DNA from: Tachypleus tridentatus
Taxonomy: Eukaryota > Arthropoda > Merostomata > Xiphosura > Limulidae
Direction: 5' to 3'
NCBI RefSeq assembly: GCF_004210375.1
Contig: NC_134828.1
Location: forward strand, 20,576,400-20,640,399
Length of the DNA: 64,000 nt
A program made the position numbers and the translations under genes. Shown in pieces: positions 11,681 to 22,213 of this stretch (positions are counted from its first letter, which is position 1; each line of letters opens with the position of its first letter). The notes under the pieces were generated by a model. The model saw nothing but the letters and a program-made list of their open reading frames with translations, was not told where the DNA came from and did not search any database.

Positions 11681-12569
11681 CGAGGTCTGTTCAAAAAATA
11701 CGCGGATTGTTTGAATTGCGCGGCTCCAGTTGGTTCCAGGGGAATCCGCTTGGTGTTGCTAGGTTCGCACAGATCAGCTGATTATGACTCCATTTCCCGA
11801 TTGCAGATATCTTCTTTTGTGTATTAGCTACGCGGTTTTAAGTGAAGTGCAATTTTTTTCGTTTGGCGGATTTCAGAATGAATGACCTGAAGGAGCAACG
11901 ACTTGCTGTGAAATTTTGTGTTAAACTTGGAAAATCTGCGACTGAAACTTTTGCTATGCTTAACACGGCTTACGGTGATGTTGCTATGAAGCGTACGGCA
12001 TGTTTCAAGTGGCATGAACGTTTTAAGGATGGTCGACAGTCCATTGAAGATGATGAGCGTCCTGGACGTCCTTCCACGTCGACAAAATCAACACCCTGGT
12101 GCAGGCAAATCGACGTCTGACTGTCAGGGAGCTTGCTGAAGAGTGTGGGATATCAGTTGGATCTTGTTACGAGATTTTGACCGAAAAATTGAAGATGCAC
12201 CGCGTTGCTGCGAAATTTGTGCCTCAGAACTCGTGAGTTTTTGGCCAAACACTCGATCACTGTTCTTCCCCACCCCCCCTACTCACCGGACCTTGCTCCT
12301 TGCGATGTTTTTTTGTTCCCCAAACTCAAAAGACCCTTGAAAGGAAGAAGATTTGAGACGATTCCCGAGATTAAGGCAAATGCAACGAAGGAGCTGGAGG
12401 ACATTACAAAAGAAGCGTACCAGGACTGTTTCAACAAGTGGAAACACCGTTGGGATAAGTGTGTGCGTTGGGGAGGAGAGTACTTTGAAGGGATCCCAGA
12501 CCTGTAACTTCTAAATAAAGTGCATTTTGTTTTATGACGTCAGTCCGCGTATTTTTTGAACAGTCCTCG
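11681..12569 (+). mobile_element. Internally deleted mariner element
   Basis: Terminal inverted repeats of about 28 bp face each other: CGAGGTCTGTTCAAAAAATA at the left and the complement of CGAGGACTGTTCAAAAAATA at the right, with two mismatches over the arm. Each end abuts a TA (11679-11680 and 12570-12571), the expected mariner target duplication. At 889 bp the copy is clearly shorter than typical mariners of about 1.3 kb. The missing part is the centre of the transposase gene. With intact ends it could have been moved by transposase supplied from elsewhere. Confidence 0.93.
11878..12507 (+). pseudogene. Mariner transposase, deleted and frameshifted
   Basis: The N-terminal part starts MNDLKEQRLAVKFCVKLGKS and contains the mariner helix-turn-helix region, ending in the PGRPSTS motif. 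A frameshift near 12075 moves the reading to another frame (TLVQANRRLTVRELAEECGI) until about 12235. The text then jumps to the C-terminal part REFLAKHSI...PYSPDLAPCDVFLFP, ending with a stop at 12505-12507. The first two Asp residues of the DD34D catalytic triad lie in the missing segment. Only the last Asp, in the SPDLAPCD motif, remains. The protein cannot be an active transposase. Family assignment is firm, subfamily is not determined. Confidence 0.92.
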
Positions 12570-12571
12570 TA

Positions 12572-13430
12572 CGACTGGATATTTCTGTCCTTAGTAACCC
12601 TGCAGGTTTCACGTAAGTAAACTTTTTTTACTCTTTTTACGAATTACTTAAATCTTATGTAATTGCATGCTTATTGACACTATTAATTTTTTTTATTACA
12701 TGCTTATGTAATTGACACTTGGCGGTAATTTAAATATCAACACATAACAATAAGTTTTTAATTAGGTTAAAGCAAATTAAGCGATGACCTCATTCGCTAA
12801 AATAAAGGTGCATATTAAAACGAAAATATTTTTAATAAATATAAAGTTATTTTGTACTTCTGGTTAAGTGTTACGGTAACTTTGGTCATTAGGTAAGTTT
12901 TGTATGTTTGTGCATAGCACGTGTAATTGTTTAAATGTCTGTTAAAATTAACTTACTTTCCTTCCAACACTGATAGCATTAAAATATTAATATTCTTAGG
13001 TTTTCATATTTAGATAAAAATACATATCTAACTGAACTTTTGTATCATGCATTTATTCATATTTTTTTACTTTATGATATTCTGTATCCTAACACGATAA
13101 AAAAGACAATTTTTTTTTCAAACTAGATAGGATGGAAACTTTTAATCTAATTAAGAATGATGTAGCATTTGTAACAACAAATAAAAACTAGTTTATGATT
13201 TATTGTAAGAAAAGAGCGATTTTAGTGTTAATTATTAACAGTAACAAACGAAAGGATAAGCCATTCCCTTTAGTCCTTCATATTTTGTTCCTGTAATCTG
13301 CCTTCAGTGATTCTATCGTATAAAAGGGATCAGGCTTTTATCCATTTTCTTTTTAGTGTCTCACTCATTGTTTTTCTGGTCTGTCTTCAGTAGTCCTATA
13401 TGTCTGTGGACTCAAACCGATAATAAAACG
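12572..13430. other. AT-rich sequence, nothing recognised
   Basis: Low-complexity A/T runs, no open frame with a recognisable domain, no SINE or LINE segment seen. Confidence 0.45.
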
Positions 13431-13436
13431 GTTTCG

Positions 13437-13512
13437 TAATGACAAGAAACCCACTTGCAGTTAAAATATACGAAAGTCGAAACGTTCTTCACCGCTTTAT
13501 TTTGGTAAAAGT
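13437..13512 (+). repeat. Possible Penelope-like terminal remnant
   Basis: Contains AGAAACCCACTTG (13446-13458), shared with 14120-14132 next to the Penelope-like hairpin, and a GTCGAAACGTT word like that in the Penelope-like termini. Short and diverged, so tentative. Confidence 0.35.
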
Positions 13513-13524
13513 GTTATCACCATA

Positions 13525-13585
13525 CCAGCCGTCCTGAAACTGGTTTTCGATACCCGTGATGGGCAGAGCATAAGCAAACAGTAGT
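13525..13585 (+). repeat. Family-B SINE fragment
   Basis: Contains the TTTTCGATACCCGTGATGGG B-box segment and GCAGAGCATA. The 5' and 3' parts are lost. Confidence 0.5.
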
Positions 13586-14152
13586 CTTATCATGTAAAAG
13601 TAATATGTTGTGAAACATTTCAATACACATCCTGAAGAAAATGACGTTAGATAAGTAAATATTTATTTTTTCTTACTGAATACATTCAAAGTAAACTTTT
13701 AGATTTTCTTTCATCCTTCCTTGAGGTTAATTATCTTTATAATTAAGCAGAAATCACAAACTCAGAGTTAAATGTTTTCAGAATCAAAATGTAAATAATA
13801 ATACATGATATTGTTTATTCTCTAAGTATTAGGATGTAAGTGTCTTTTCTAATCTAGCAATGTGTGAATTCAATTAAACACACTCTTCGTAAAGGATGTA
13901 ATATTAAAAGTACGTTAGGCCTAACACAACCGTCTTACGACCAATATATTAAATTAAATTCATGTTTTGCTGGCTTAGAAAAAGCGTTCAAAATTAAACT
14001 GTCCTATATAGATAATATAATAAATATAAAAGTAGATAATTATGTTGTCCTTATAACTGACTTAGAATTAAATAATTAAAGTTGTTGAGATACAACGAGG
14101 TTAGTTAATCAGTAATGTCGAGAAACCCACTTGTTGAGAAGCTTATATGCAA

Positions 14153-14272
14153 AAACGGCTCGTTTAGGTTGAGAAAATATTTTACATATAAGAGCGAACA
14201 ACGTTTCGACCTTCTTCGGTCATCGTGAGGTTCGCTCTGCTATGTAAAATATTTTCTCAACCCAAACAAGAG
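14153..14272. mobile_element. Head-to-head Penelope-like element termini forming a hairpin
   Basis: Arms at about 14160-14200 and 14230-14270 are inverted copies of 41 bp with about four mismatches, sharing TGTAAAATATTTTCTCAACC. Each arm matches the terminal sequence of the Penelope-like copies at 31.7 kb (plus) and 45.7 kb (minus). The 29-base loop carries the complement of the hammerhead-like segment (CGATGACCGAAGAAGGTCG, then AAACG). Inverted terminal pairs are known for Penelope-like elements. No coding sequence remains between them. Confidence 0.75.
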
Positions 14273-14538
14273 GTTAGTTAATCATATTTCTTGATTAAAT
14301 TATCTACAACGTTGTTTAAAAACATTTATATAAATTATTCCACGAATAAATAATCTTTTCAAAGTGTATCTTTATTGAAAGGTTTAAAGTAATTCGTGTT
14401 TACTTTAAAATCTAATAAAAGAAACACCTTAAATGGGAAAAAATAGGTGTGGCTAAAAAATGGATTGAGCGTGCGAATTAAAGATATCAAATCAAATTTG
14501 GAGGCCAAACTTGTATCTACATTTATGCCATTGGTAAT

Positions 14539-14679
14539 AATTTTACAGCTTATATTCATTCATTAGTCAGTTTGGCCGCGTGTTATATTTTATGTATTTT
14601 GTTTTACTCACCATCACGCCCAAAGCTGAACGAAGATCGCAGAATGGCTGACTAATGAATGTATATTGGCTGTAAAATT
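14539..14679. repeat. Foldback (32-bp inverted repeat)
   Basis: Arm 14539-14570 (AATTTTACAG...CATTAGTCAG) pairs with 14648-14679 with three mismatches in 32. The 77-base interval has a further inner pairing (TTTGGCCGCGTG against CACGCCCAAA). No open frame. It could be a small foldback transposon or a structured transcript element. Confidence 0.7.
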
Positions 14680-15300
14680 TGTACTAATGTTTATTACAAG
14701 TTAATCCGCCATTGGTGACTCATTAGTTACTGACTGTAACATGCACTTGCATGGGACCTGTGGGACAGTTTAGTGTCAACTTGAATTTTTGGTCAGTTAA
14801 CTATTTATTGCACAATAAAAACTTCTAGATAATTATTTGCTATGCTATTATGCATAAACCTACTTAACTGTTCATCTGATAGTTTTTTGTATGTAGACCA
14901 TAATAGGGCACATTATTAGAGATGGAGCAATGGTAAATTAAAATATTAAAACTAATATAAATAGTTAGTGTTTTTCCCACTGTATACAGAAAACTTGCAT
15001 ACTGTCCTTATACTAATTTATGTAAGTGTTCAAGAAATGTAACACTTTCCTTTACCTCAGAGCAAAATATAACCCTGGAATTAATAAAGTTGATAACCAT
15101 AAACCAAAACTTGTTCTTGTTAATAAAGTACCAAAACAGATGTGGGGGAAACTTAGTAAGGGGCTTATAAATAATTTGTAACTACCAAATGCTGGGTTTC
15201 ACAACTTTACAGTGTGATGAAGTTTGCAAGGAAGGGAGTTTAAAAGAAGGAAAATCTCAGATTTCAGACAATATATTTATGATTTTGTAAACTTCAGAAA
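14680..15300. other. AT-rich sequence, nothing recognised
   Basis: No recognisable coding domain or repeat family on either strand. Confidence 0.4.
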
Positions 15301-15310
15301 ATTGAGAATC

Positions 15311-15849
15311 TTAGGAATCTATAGATTTATTACTCAGTTTTATACACTGAATAACTGTATTCACATATGCTGAAAACACTGCACAACAAAGTTTTTGCTT
15401 CTTGAACACTATTGGGTGTTCCTTATAGATTTTTGGCTGCTGATCACGTACTGTTTCATCAAAATCTTCAGTTTCACCAAGACATTGCTTCAATGGGAAA
15501 ACGATATCAGGGCAAGTGGAATCTGTCAATGCTTGCTGACTACTGTTGAATACTGCAACGTGATGCACCAGACATTGAATACAAACGAAAATCAGGAGCA
15601 AACCACTTTTAATTATGTTGAACTTAATAGCATATTACAAACATAAATGCAGTTAAATACGTTATTGCCGGTAAACTGTCTATTTCTCAGAGTTCCTACG
15701 TGATGTAGCAAAACCAAAACTATATTTGTACATACCCACCAGGTACCTGCCACAATCAGCAAAAACTTTTCAAAAAGTTGTGCAGTGAAATATAATAGTC
15801 TATACCTAACTGTATTCACATATGCTGAAAATTTAATAGTCTCTACCAT
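15311..15849 (-). other. Unassigned minus-strand open frames with duplicated segments
   Basis: Two minus-strand open frames (15311-15601 and 15613-15849) share the residues FSAYVNTV because a 25-bp segment is repeated directly at 15352-15376 and 15807-15831. A second segment (15378-15398) is present in inverted form at 15759-15786 with a small insertion. The first frame, from about residue 18, has non-repetitive composition (SSQQALTDSTCPDIVFPLKQ) and could be a real exon or a transposon relic. No family recognised. Confidence 0.25.
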
Positions 15850-16068
15850 TTTGATAGTTATTACAATGAAATAAAAATTAAATTATGGGTAAAAGTTTCA
15901 GTTTTTTGCTTACTCTTATCTGAAACAAATGGTTGTAAAAGATCAAAAGAACTTTTAATATCTCATCATATAAGATATTTTGGAGGAAAATTTGAGGGGA
16001 TATATTAAGTTTTTCAAAGCTTAATGTTATTTACCTCTTTCAGTTAAGTTATTCTATTATTTTGACAG

Positions 16069-16382
16069 GTGGCTTTTTCTCAAGTCCGTTATCTGATTTT
16101 AGAGGAAACTGACAGAATGTTAGACATGGGTTTTGTGCCTGCTGTGATAAAAAATGGTGGACGATCCTTCCATGACAGTAAAATCGAAGCATCAGACTCT
16201 CATGTTTAGTACTACATTCCCTGAAGAAATACAGCGACTAGCAGCAGAGTTTCTTAAGCCAGATTATTTATTTTTAGCAGTTGGTGTTGTTGGCTCTGCT
16301 AATATGGATGTCAAACAGAATTTCTACCAAGTCCAGCAATATGAAAAGAGGCAGAAACTCATAGAAATATTAAACAATTCAG
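16069..16382 (+). pseudogene. Vasa/DDX4-like DEAD-box helicase exon, degenerate
   Basis: An exon with a good acceptor (TTTGACAG) and a possible donor (TTCAG|GTATTA) encodes the part of an RNA helicase from motif II through the start of the C-terminal RecA domain: VRYLILEETDRMLDMGF, then VDDPSMTVKSKHQTLMFSTT, PEEIQRLAAEFLKPDYLFLA and VGVVGSANMDVKQNFYQVQQ. This arrangement matches Vasa/DDX4 more closely than other DEAD-box proteins. Three defects are visible. Motif II, normally DEAD, reads EETD. Motif III, normally SAT, reads STT. One extra A in the run of six A at about 16148-16153 shifts the frame between AVIK and MVDDPS. A pseudogene or diverged duplicate is more likely than the working germline gene. 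The single-base shift alone could be an assembly error, but the motif changes could not. Confidence 0.8.
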
Positions 16383-16452
16383 GTATTATGAAAGGCTTGT
16401 TATTACTCAAATTGCTTTGAATTAGTTTTTTTAATATTGGAAATTATTGCAG

Positions 16453-16531
16453 TTTGCTACAAATGCAACAAAGAGGGACATTAGTAGAGATTGTCCAAAA
16501 AGTAGTGTATCAAGACTGAATGAAGAAAAAG
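16453..16531 (+). pseudogene. CCHC zinc-knuckle exon remnant next to the Vasa-like exon
   Basis: Bounded by an acceptor (TATTGCAG) and a donor (AAAAAG|GTAAAT). It reads CYKCNKEGH in one frame and ISRDCPKSSVSRLNEEK in another. Restoring two lost bases at GGACATTAGT would give one CCHC knuckle (C-x2-C-x4-H-x4-C). Zinc knuckles occur in the N-terminal region of many arthropod Vasa proteins, yet this exon lies downstream of the helicase exon on the same strand. This suggests a rearranged or tandemly duplicated locus. The 79-nt length is not a multiple of three. Confidence 0.6.
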
Positions 16532-17002
16532 GTAAATTGGTTTATATAATGTTTTGAGAATTAGCATTTTTCTAAAATAGAAGGATAAGTCAATGGAAAG
16601 TTGCCCATGGTACATACAAATAAGTGTTACTGTGACAGATTTTGTTGGAGTTGGTAATTCTCTCTTGAAATCAAATGATTGCTTGTGCTTACTGTTTGAC
16701 AATGTAAAACAAAAAGTGAAAAGGAATTTAAATATAAACACTTAAATCTAAATGTTTGCCTCTGTATCTATTGGAAAAATGCTTGGTTCAAAGGGAAAAT
16801 TGGCCAAAGGTTACAGGTATTAAATAATATTCATGTGAGAGAACCAGAATAAAATATAGATTTCCACATGTTAACTTTAACTTCTTGCACACAGATAAAT
16901 GGATGAAGCTGTGATGTAAGACAGCTAACAAAAGATTAACAACAAGCAACAGATAAAATGTTTCTACTGTTGATTTTAGACTTTTTGATAAATTCTCCTA
17001 GG

Positions 17003-17160
17003 TGTTTATTGGTATGCTGAAAAACAGAATGCTCAGAGAGACCTATTTATACAGACAAACCAAAATCTAGATGAAGTTCCAACATAAGTTATTAGACCAG
17101 GTTACCAAAAGATTGGCATTCATATGGACAATATGGCTTTGGAGATGATGACATTTGTGT
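17003..17160 (+). pseudogene. Possible C-terminal remnant of the Vasa-like copy
   Basis: After an acceptor-like CTCCTAG the sequence reads VYWYAEKQNAQRDLFIQTNQ, then NLDEVPT and a stop. About 35 bases on, another frame gives WHSYGQYGFGDDD, a Gly/Asp/aromatic composition seen in the tails of Vasa/DDX3-type helicases. The resemblance to the helicase C-terminus (LVKxLxxAxQxVPxW) is weak. I rest the call mainly on position. Confidence 0.25.
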
Positions 17161-17780
17161 GCTACCAGGCTTGAGCTGATTCTCACCTAAAAATCTTGTT
17201 TGGAGGAACTGTAATGGAGCATAACAACATGATGATAGCTCTTCTTCACTTGGAGGATGATGCATCTTCCATGCTCAGTATCTACTTTCAAGCACTTGTA
17301 CTCAAAATTACTACATTATTTTCCTCTGAACCAAACAGTTAACTCTTCAGTTTTGTTGTATTGTGATGTACATTTAGTTGAAATATCTTTCGGTATGATT
17401 GCTTATGTGTTTTTACAACTTACTCTCTATATCTCTTCTGTAATCTAGATGAACTTTTGTGGGTACAAGTTTAAATTTTAAACACGTTAGTTTTGTGTTT
17501 CAACAGCTGAAATTATTTTGAAATGGTTAAATACCTACCCCCTCCACTTTCTCTGTCTCGGTATATGTTTTACCCTGGAGGGTCAGGTTCTACTTGACCA
17601 CTTCGTCCTCCCTGTATTTATATTGATCTTACAGTAATATAATTTGGACTGAAAATTATTTTGGTCATTTTCAATTATGTCCATGTATTTTGGTACATTT
17701 ATAGTTGTTATTTTGCCATAACAGCATAATGTCAAGTTTGTTGGTGGCACATTATTTATTTTTTAATTTTATTTTTTATT
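17161..17780. other. Sequence between the helicase remnants and the LINE
   Basis: Includes a T-rich block at 17750-17830, which read on the minus strand is the A-rich tail of the adjoining LINE. Otherwise nothing recognised. Confidence 0.4.
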
Positions 17781-17789
17781 GTTATTATT

Positions 17790-19020
17790 TTTTTATTAAT
17801 TTATGTTATTTTTACTTATTTATTTTCATTTTTTATGTTTAAAATATAAATTGACTGGGGAGAGATGTTTAGGACTAGCTTCATCACGTATGAGGTACCT
17901 ATGTAGTTTGCATAGTAATTCATTTTTCATCCAGTTCTTATCAAAGTACATTATTGTACTATGTAGGAGTCTATCTGGTATGGTTGGTGTGTTTGAGTAT
18001 TTATGTATGAATTTTGATGATGTTGTTCTTGGAACTCTATCTCTATGCTGTTGTAAGGAGTGTGTTTTGGATTGTTTGTAGTTTGGTTTTAATTATTTTA
18101 TTGCTTACAGTTATCCATGCTGGAGCTGCATAATCTATTACTGGTCTAATATATGTTTTATAGATTTTTAGTATGTTATCTGTAGATGCTCCACTGTTTT
18201 TACCAGTTAGACTTCCAGCATAGTTAGTTCTTCACCAGACTTTATTCTTAATTTCGTTAACATGATTGATCCAAGTTAATTTAGAATCGTAGGTTAGACC
18301 TAAAAATTTTGCCGTTGAGGCAGTCTGAAGTAGTGTGCCATTCATATATAATTCTGGCAGTTGTTTTTTGTTTTGTCAATTTCGTAAAGACTACGAGTTG
18401 TGTTTTTGCTGTGTTCATTTTTATTTTTGACAGTATTCGCTTATTCTATTTAGGTGCGGTTGTATGTTAGTGGCTGCTACTATTGGTATTATAGCACTTT
18501 TCCAGACTGCCACATCATCTGCGAACTGTGAAGAGAATCCATGATTTGGATCCTTCAATGGTGAATTAAACGTTTACATACATAATGAAGAGTATAAGGC
18601 TAACTAACCCTCCCTGAGGGACACCAGCCTATGGAGTAAAGTACACAGAAAAGATATCCTCAACATTCATTCTTCACTTTCTATTTTCCAAAAAGTTGGA
18701 CAGCCAGCGAATAATTCCACGCGGTAGTCCCATTTCAATCATTTGGAACCTTAAACCATCATGCCATACACTGTCAATTGCTTTCTCGATATCAAGGAAG
18801 CAAGCAACAGTACAATCGATATTGTTGAAGCTGTTTATTATAGTTTCACTTAATCTAATTAAATGATCTGTTGTTTGTCTAAATTTCCTAAATCAATTTT
18901 GTTCTTTTGGTAATTTTGATGTTATCTCCAAAAATGTGGAGAGTCTATTACTGATTATTCTTTCGAGAATTTTGCCAATACAGGTTAAAGGAAAAAATGT
19001 GTTGGTGAAACATACTGGCC
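17790..19020 (-). mobile_element. Non-LTR retrotransposon 3' part (LINE family 2), decayed
   Basis: Read on the minus strand it gives reverse-transcriptase text in several frames. In order these are a template-binding region (LPKEQN...QTTDHLIRLSETI), CFLDIEKAIDSVWHDGL, AGVPQGG, the catalytic SSQFADDVAVW (codons at 18514-18525), and thumb/C-terminal text (FLGLTYDSKL, then IRPVIDYAAPAWITVSNK). It ends near YLIRDEASPKHLSPVNLYFK and an A-rich tail. Frames are broken by several stops and shifts. The layout matches Jockey/CR1-type elements. The 5' part, including the endonuclease, is absent, as expected of 5' truncation. It is the same family as 35.65-36.79 kb. Confidence 0.85.
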
Positions 19021-19595
19021 TACTTTTTACAAATTAATATAAATCAAACATAATTATGTGAATCACACATACTTACATTACAATTTTCAATGCCTTTTGC
19101 TTTACGCCGCATCTTTAGTTGCTTCCTGATAGCACGAGCCATCTTAACCTAATGTCTGGAACAGAGTAAACTTAAAACTCAATAAATCACTAAATTAAAA
19201 ACATACACGTTTAATAAAAGTTTTGGTTTTTCAAAAACGTGAAAATGTGGGTAAATAGATAACTAAGAGTACTTACGTTTAAATCCTACTCTCAAAAACG
19301 GTTAGAAACGTTCTATTTTGCTAAGCAACCGAATAACAATATCTCAGAATAGAACGATACTATAAGACTTATAGTATAAGTGTTGTAACCAATCAAATTT
19401 AGCTAGGAACAAGCGACACTTTACAAAAACGAAAAGAAAAATGAATATACTTTCTAAAATTAACAAATGTTTAAGTAATCCCCTTTTTAACACATTTTTC
19501 ATAATTCTTGCAACCACTTTATTTTTATTAATTTTGCCAAAATTAATTCAAATAAGGAGTTACTTTACATGCAGTAAAACCTACATGACAAATTT

Positions 19596-19727
19596 GTTGT
19601 TGTTTTTTTTTTAAATAAGCACAAAGCTACACAATGGGCTATCTGTGCTCAGCCCACCACGGCTATCGAAATCCGGTTTTTAGCGTTGTAAGTCCACAGA
19701 CATTCCGCTGAGCCACTGGGTAGCAAA
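19596..19727 (-). repeat. tRNA-derived SINE (family B), minus strand
   Basis: A full-looking copy: the complement of CACAAAGCTACACAATGGGC at the 3' side, a GTATCGAAA-type B-box region and the tRNA-like head near 19690-19727. The T-run at 19600-19611 is its A tail. Confidence 0.8.
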
Positions 19728-19778
19728 TGACAAGTAATTAGAAACATGAATCAGTAATGGCATGTTTAATTATATTTA

Positions 19779-20054
19779 GGCCCGGCATGGCCAAGCGAGT
19801 TAAGGCATGCTACTCGTAATCTGAGGGTCGCGGGTTCTCATCCCCGTCGCGCCAAACATGCTCGCCCTTTCAGCTGTGGGAGCGTTATAATGTGACGGTG
19901 AATTCCCCTATTCATTGGTAAAAGAGTAGCCCAAGAATTGGCAGTGGGTGGTGATGACTAGCTGTCTTCTCTCCACTTTTACACTGCTAAATTAGGGTCG
20001 GCTAGCACAGATAGTCCTCGAGTAGCTTTGTGCGAAATTCAAAAACAAACAAAC
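19779..20054 (+). repeat. tRNA-derived SINE (family A), full length
   Basis: Starts GGCCCGGCATGGCCAAGCGA and ends in AAAAACAAACAAAC. Flanking AATTATATTT / AATTATTTTT is a target-site duplication with one mismatch. Confidence 0.92.
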
Positions 20055-20165
20055 AATTATTTTTGAGTTTTAACTACTTACGCCTAAATTCAGTGATGAA
20101 TTAGTACCCAGTTTATGTTTTGATTTGCTGCTTTCTTGTTTTCTTAAAAATACAGGCCATCAGTG

Positions 20166-20285
20166 TGCGTATGTGTTTTCTTACAGTAAAGCCACATCGG
20201 GCTATCTGCTGAGTTCATCGAGGGGAATCGAACCCATGATTTTAACGTTGTAAATCCGTAGACTTACCGCTGTACCAGTGGGAGA
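20166..20285 (-). repeat. tRNA-derived SINE (family B), minus strand
   Basis: Complement of the family-B body: AAAGCCACATCGGGCTATCT, GGGAATCGAACCCATGATTT and CCGTAGACTTACCGCTGTAC. The tRNA-like head is at the right end. Confidence 0.85.
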
Positions 20286-20355
20286 CATTGGTGATGCTGA
20301 AAAGATAAAAGAAAATTAATTACCTAAACCTCATGTTCTATGCCTTTAGGGGCGG

Positions 20356-20624
20356 TTTGTTTGTTTTTGAATTTCGCACAAAGCTACTTAATGGGTATCT
20401 GCGCTAGTCGTCCCTAATTTAGCAGTGTAAGACTAGAGGGAAGGCAGCTAGTCATCACCGCCAAGTTTTTAGCTACTCTTTTACTAACGGATAGTTGGAT
20501 TGACCGTCATAATATAGCGCCCCCACGACTGAAAGGGCAAGCATGTTTGGTGCGACGGGGAAGCGAACCCACGACCTTCAGATTACGAGTCGCATGCGTT
20601 AACCCACCTGCCCGTGCCGGGCCC
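20356..20624 (-). repeat. tRNA-derived SINE (family A), full length, minus strand
   Basis: Complement of the family-A consensus from the A-rich tail (left) to GGGCCC at the head (right). Flanked by TAGGGGCGG on both sides (20347-20355 and 20627-20635), a target-site duplication. Confidence 0.92.
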
Positions 20625-20959
20625 TATAGGGGCGGAATGTATGTTGTTTACTTGATTTAAATTTTATTTTGTAGACTGTATTACTCATCATTAATTTAGG
20701 TGTTTGAACAGGTTGTTTTAAATGTTTCACTTGTGAATTTCTTTCACGAAACGCGAATTTCAGTGAAGCTAGAAAAAAAATTGATGAAAAGGTCTACTTT
20801 ATTCTTTGTTTTATTACTCTAACAACATACCAGTTTCTATCATTAACGTGTTAGTACTAAACGTTTAGTCAAACTTCACAATCGGTTAATCCTATTTTAT
20901 TTTATTTGTCCACACCCTCTCACATACAATAATAATAAAAGGTGTGATTTTAACTTGAT

Positions 20960-21064
20960 ATAAGTTAAGTTCGAAGCTACAGAATGGGCTATCTACGCAC
21001 TGCCCACCACGAGTTTCTAGCGTGGTAAGTCCGCAGACATTCTGTTGTGCCACCAGGAGGGCTG
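20960..21064 (-). repeat. tRNA-derived SINE (family B), minus strand
   Basis: Contains GAAGCTACAGAATGGGCTAT and GTAAGTCCGCAGACATTCTG. The B-box segment is partly deleted. Confidence 0.7.
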
Positions 21065-21473
21065 AAATGTGCGTGCTAGCTAATTTCATAATTTCCGAAA
21101 TATCCAGTGATTTCAATACACCCCTTCTGAATGTCGGCATTTGCACATTAGAAAAAAAACAACTTATTTTTCTTGTCTAACAATTATTTTCCACGCATTT
21201 TTCTTAAGATAATTTGAACATTTCGTATTTGGTCAAAGAATTATTGATGTTGATTAAATAACATTAAAATATTATAGGTGTTTTGGTTGTGACTTGGAGG
21301 GTGAGATACTATTTCTTCTTCTAGAACTCTTCTTCCATAACACTGTGCAATCTGCATTATTTTTGTTTATAAAATATGCAAACATCCCACGCTGATTTTC
21401 AGTAAATCAAATAAATTGATAATTAAGTAATCAATATATGTGTTACTATCAAGATAAGGATTATTTTTCTTTG

Positions 21474-21600
21474 CTTGTTGATAAGCGCAAAGCTGCACAA
21501 TTGGCAATCTGTTTTGTGCTCAACACAGGCGTCGAGGTCGCAACCCGTGTTTTCACGTTGCAAATGACTTACCATGCTCTCCGCCGGGTGGCTTTCTTCA
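21474..21600 (-). repeat. Diverged family-B SINE, minus strand
   Basis: Recognisable from GCGCAAAGCTGCACAATTGG, GTCGCAACCCGTGTTTTCAC and a CGCCGGGTGG head. It accounts for the open frame at 21438-21671, which is therefore not a gene. Confidence 0.65.
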
Positions 21601-21990
21601 TATCAAAGGCACACAGTTGTTTTTTTAATCCCAAACTTTGTATATTAAAATGTATCATACACGCAACATAACTGGATTGTTTATATAAATATTTATTTAC
21701 TTATCAGTTACATGTCGCCACAGCACTACGTACATATTTCCAGAGGTGAAATATTTATAAAGTCTTTAAGTCATTTTAAACTTATCATTTTGTAACCTAG
21801 ATTATTTGAGTGTGTGAATAATGTTGTTCTCCTTGGCCAAATTTATGATTTTGACCAACTATTTAATGTTACAGATTTCTTTTATTTTCTTTGGGTTATT
21901 AGATGATGAATAAAGAAGAACTCAAAAAGCTCATAAAAATTGGAAACAATATTTTCTAGTACCTTAAACATTGTCATCTCCAAAATCTGG

Positions 21991-22213
21991 GCCCAGCATG
22001 GCCAGGTGGATAAGGCACTCGACTCTTAATCTGAGGAGTCGCGGGCTCGAATCCAGGTTATAATGTGACGGTCAATCCCACAATTTGTTGGTAAAAGAGT
22101 GGCCCAAGAGTTGGCGGTAATGACTAGTTATCTTCTCTCCAGTCTTACACTGCTAAATTAGGGACGGCTAGCGCAGATAGCTCTCGAGTATCTTTGCGCG
22201 CAATTCAAAACAA
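21991..22213 (+). repeat. tRNA-derived SINE (family A), internally deleted
   Basis: Head GCCCAGCATGGCCAGGTGGA and tail CAATTCAAAACAA present. About 50 bases are missing after the B-box and about 10 near GTTGGCGGTAATGAC. A perfect 12-bp target-site duplication TCCAAAATCTGG flanks it (21979-21990 and 22214-22225). The head carries ACTCTTAATC, resembling a tRNA-Lys(CTT) anticodon loop, whereas most copies have ACTCGTAATC. Confidence 0.92.

Noticed and set aside
13864-14079. 71-codon open frame
   Set aside because: AT-driven composition, no domain, splice site or conservation evidence; ends just before the Penelope-like hairpin.
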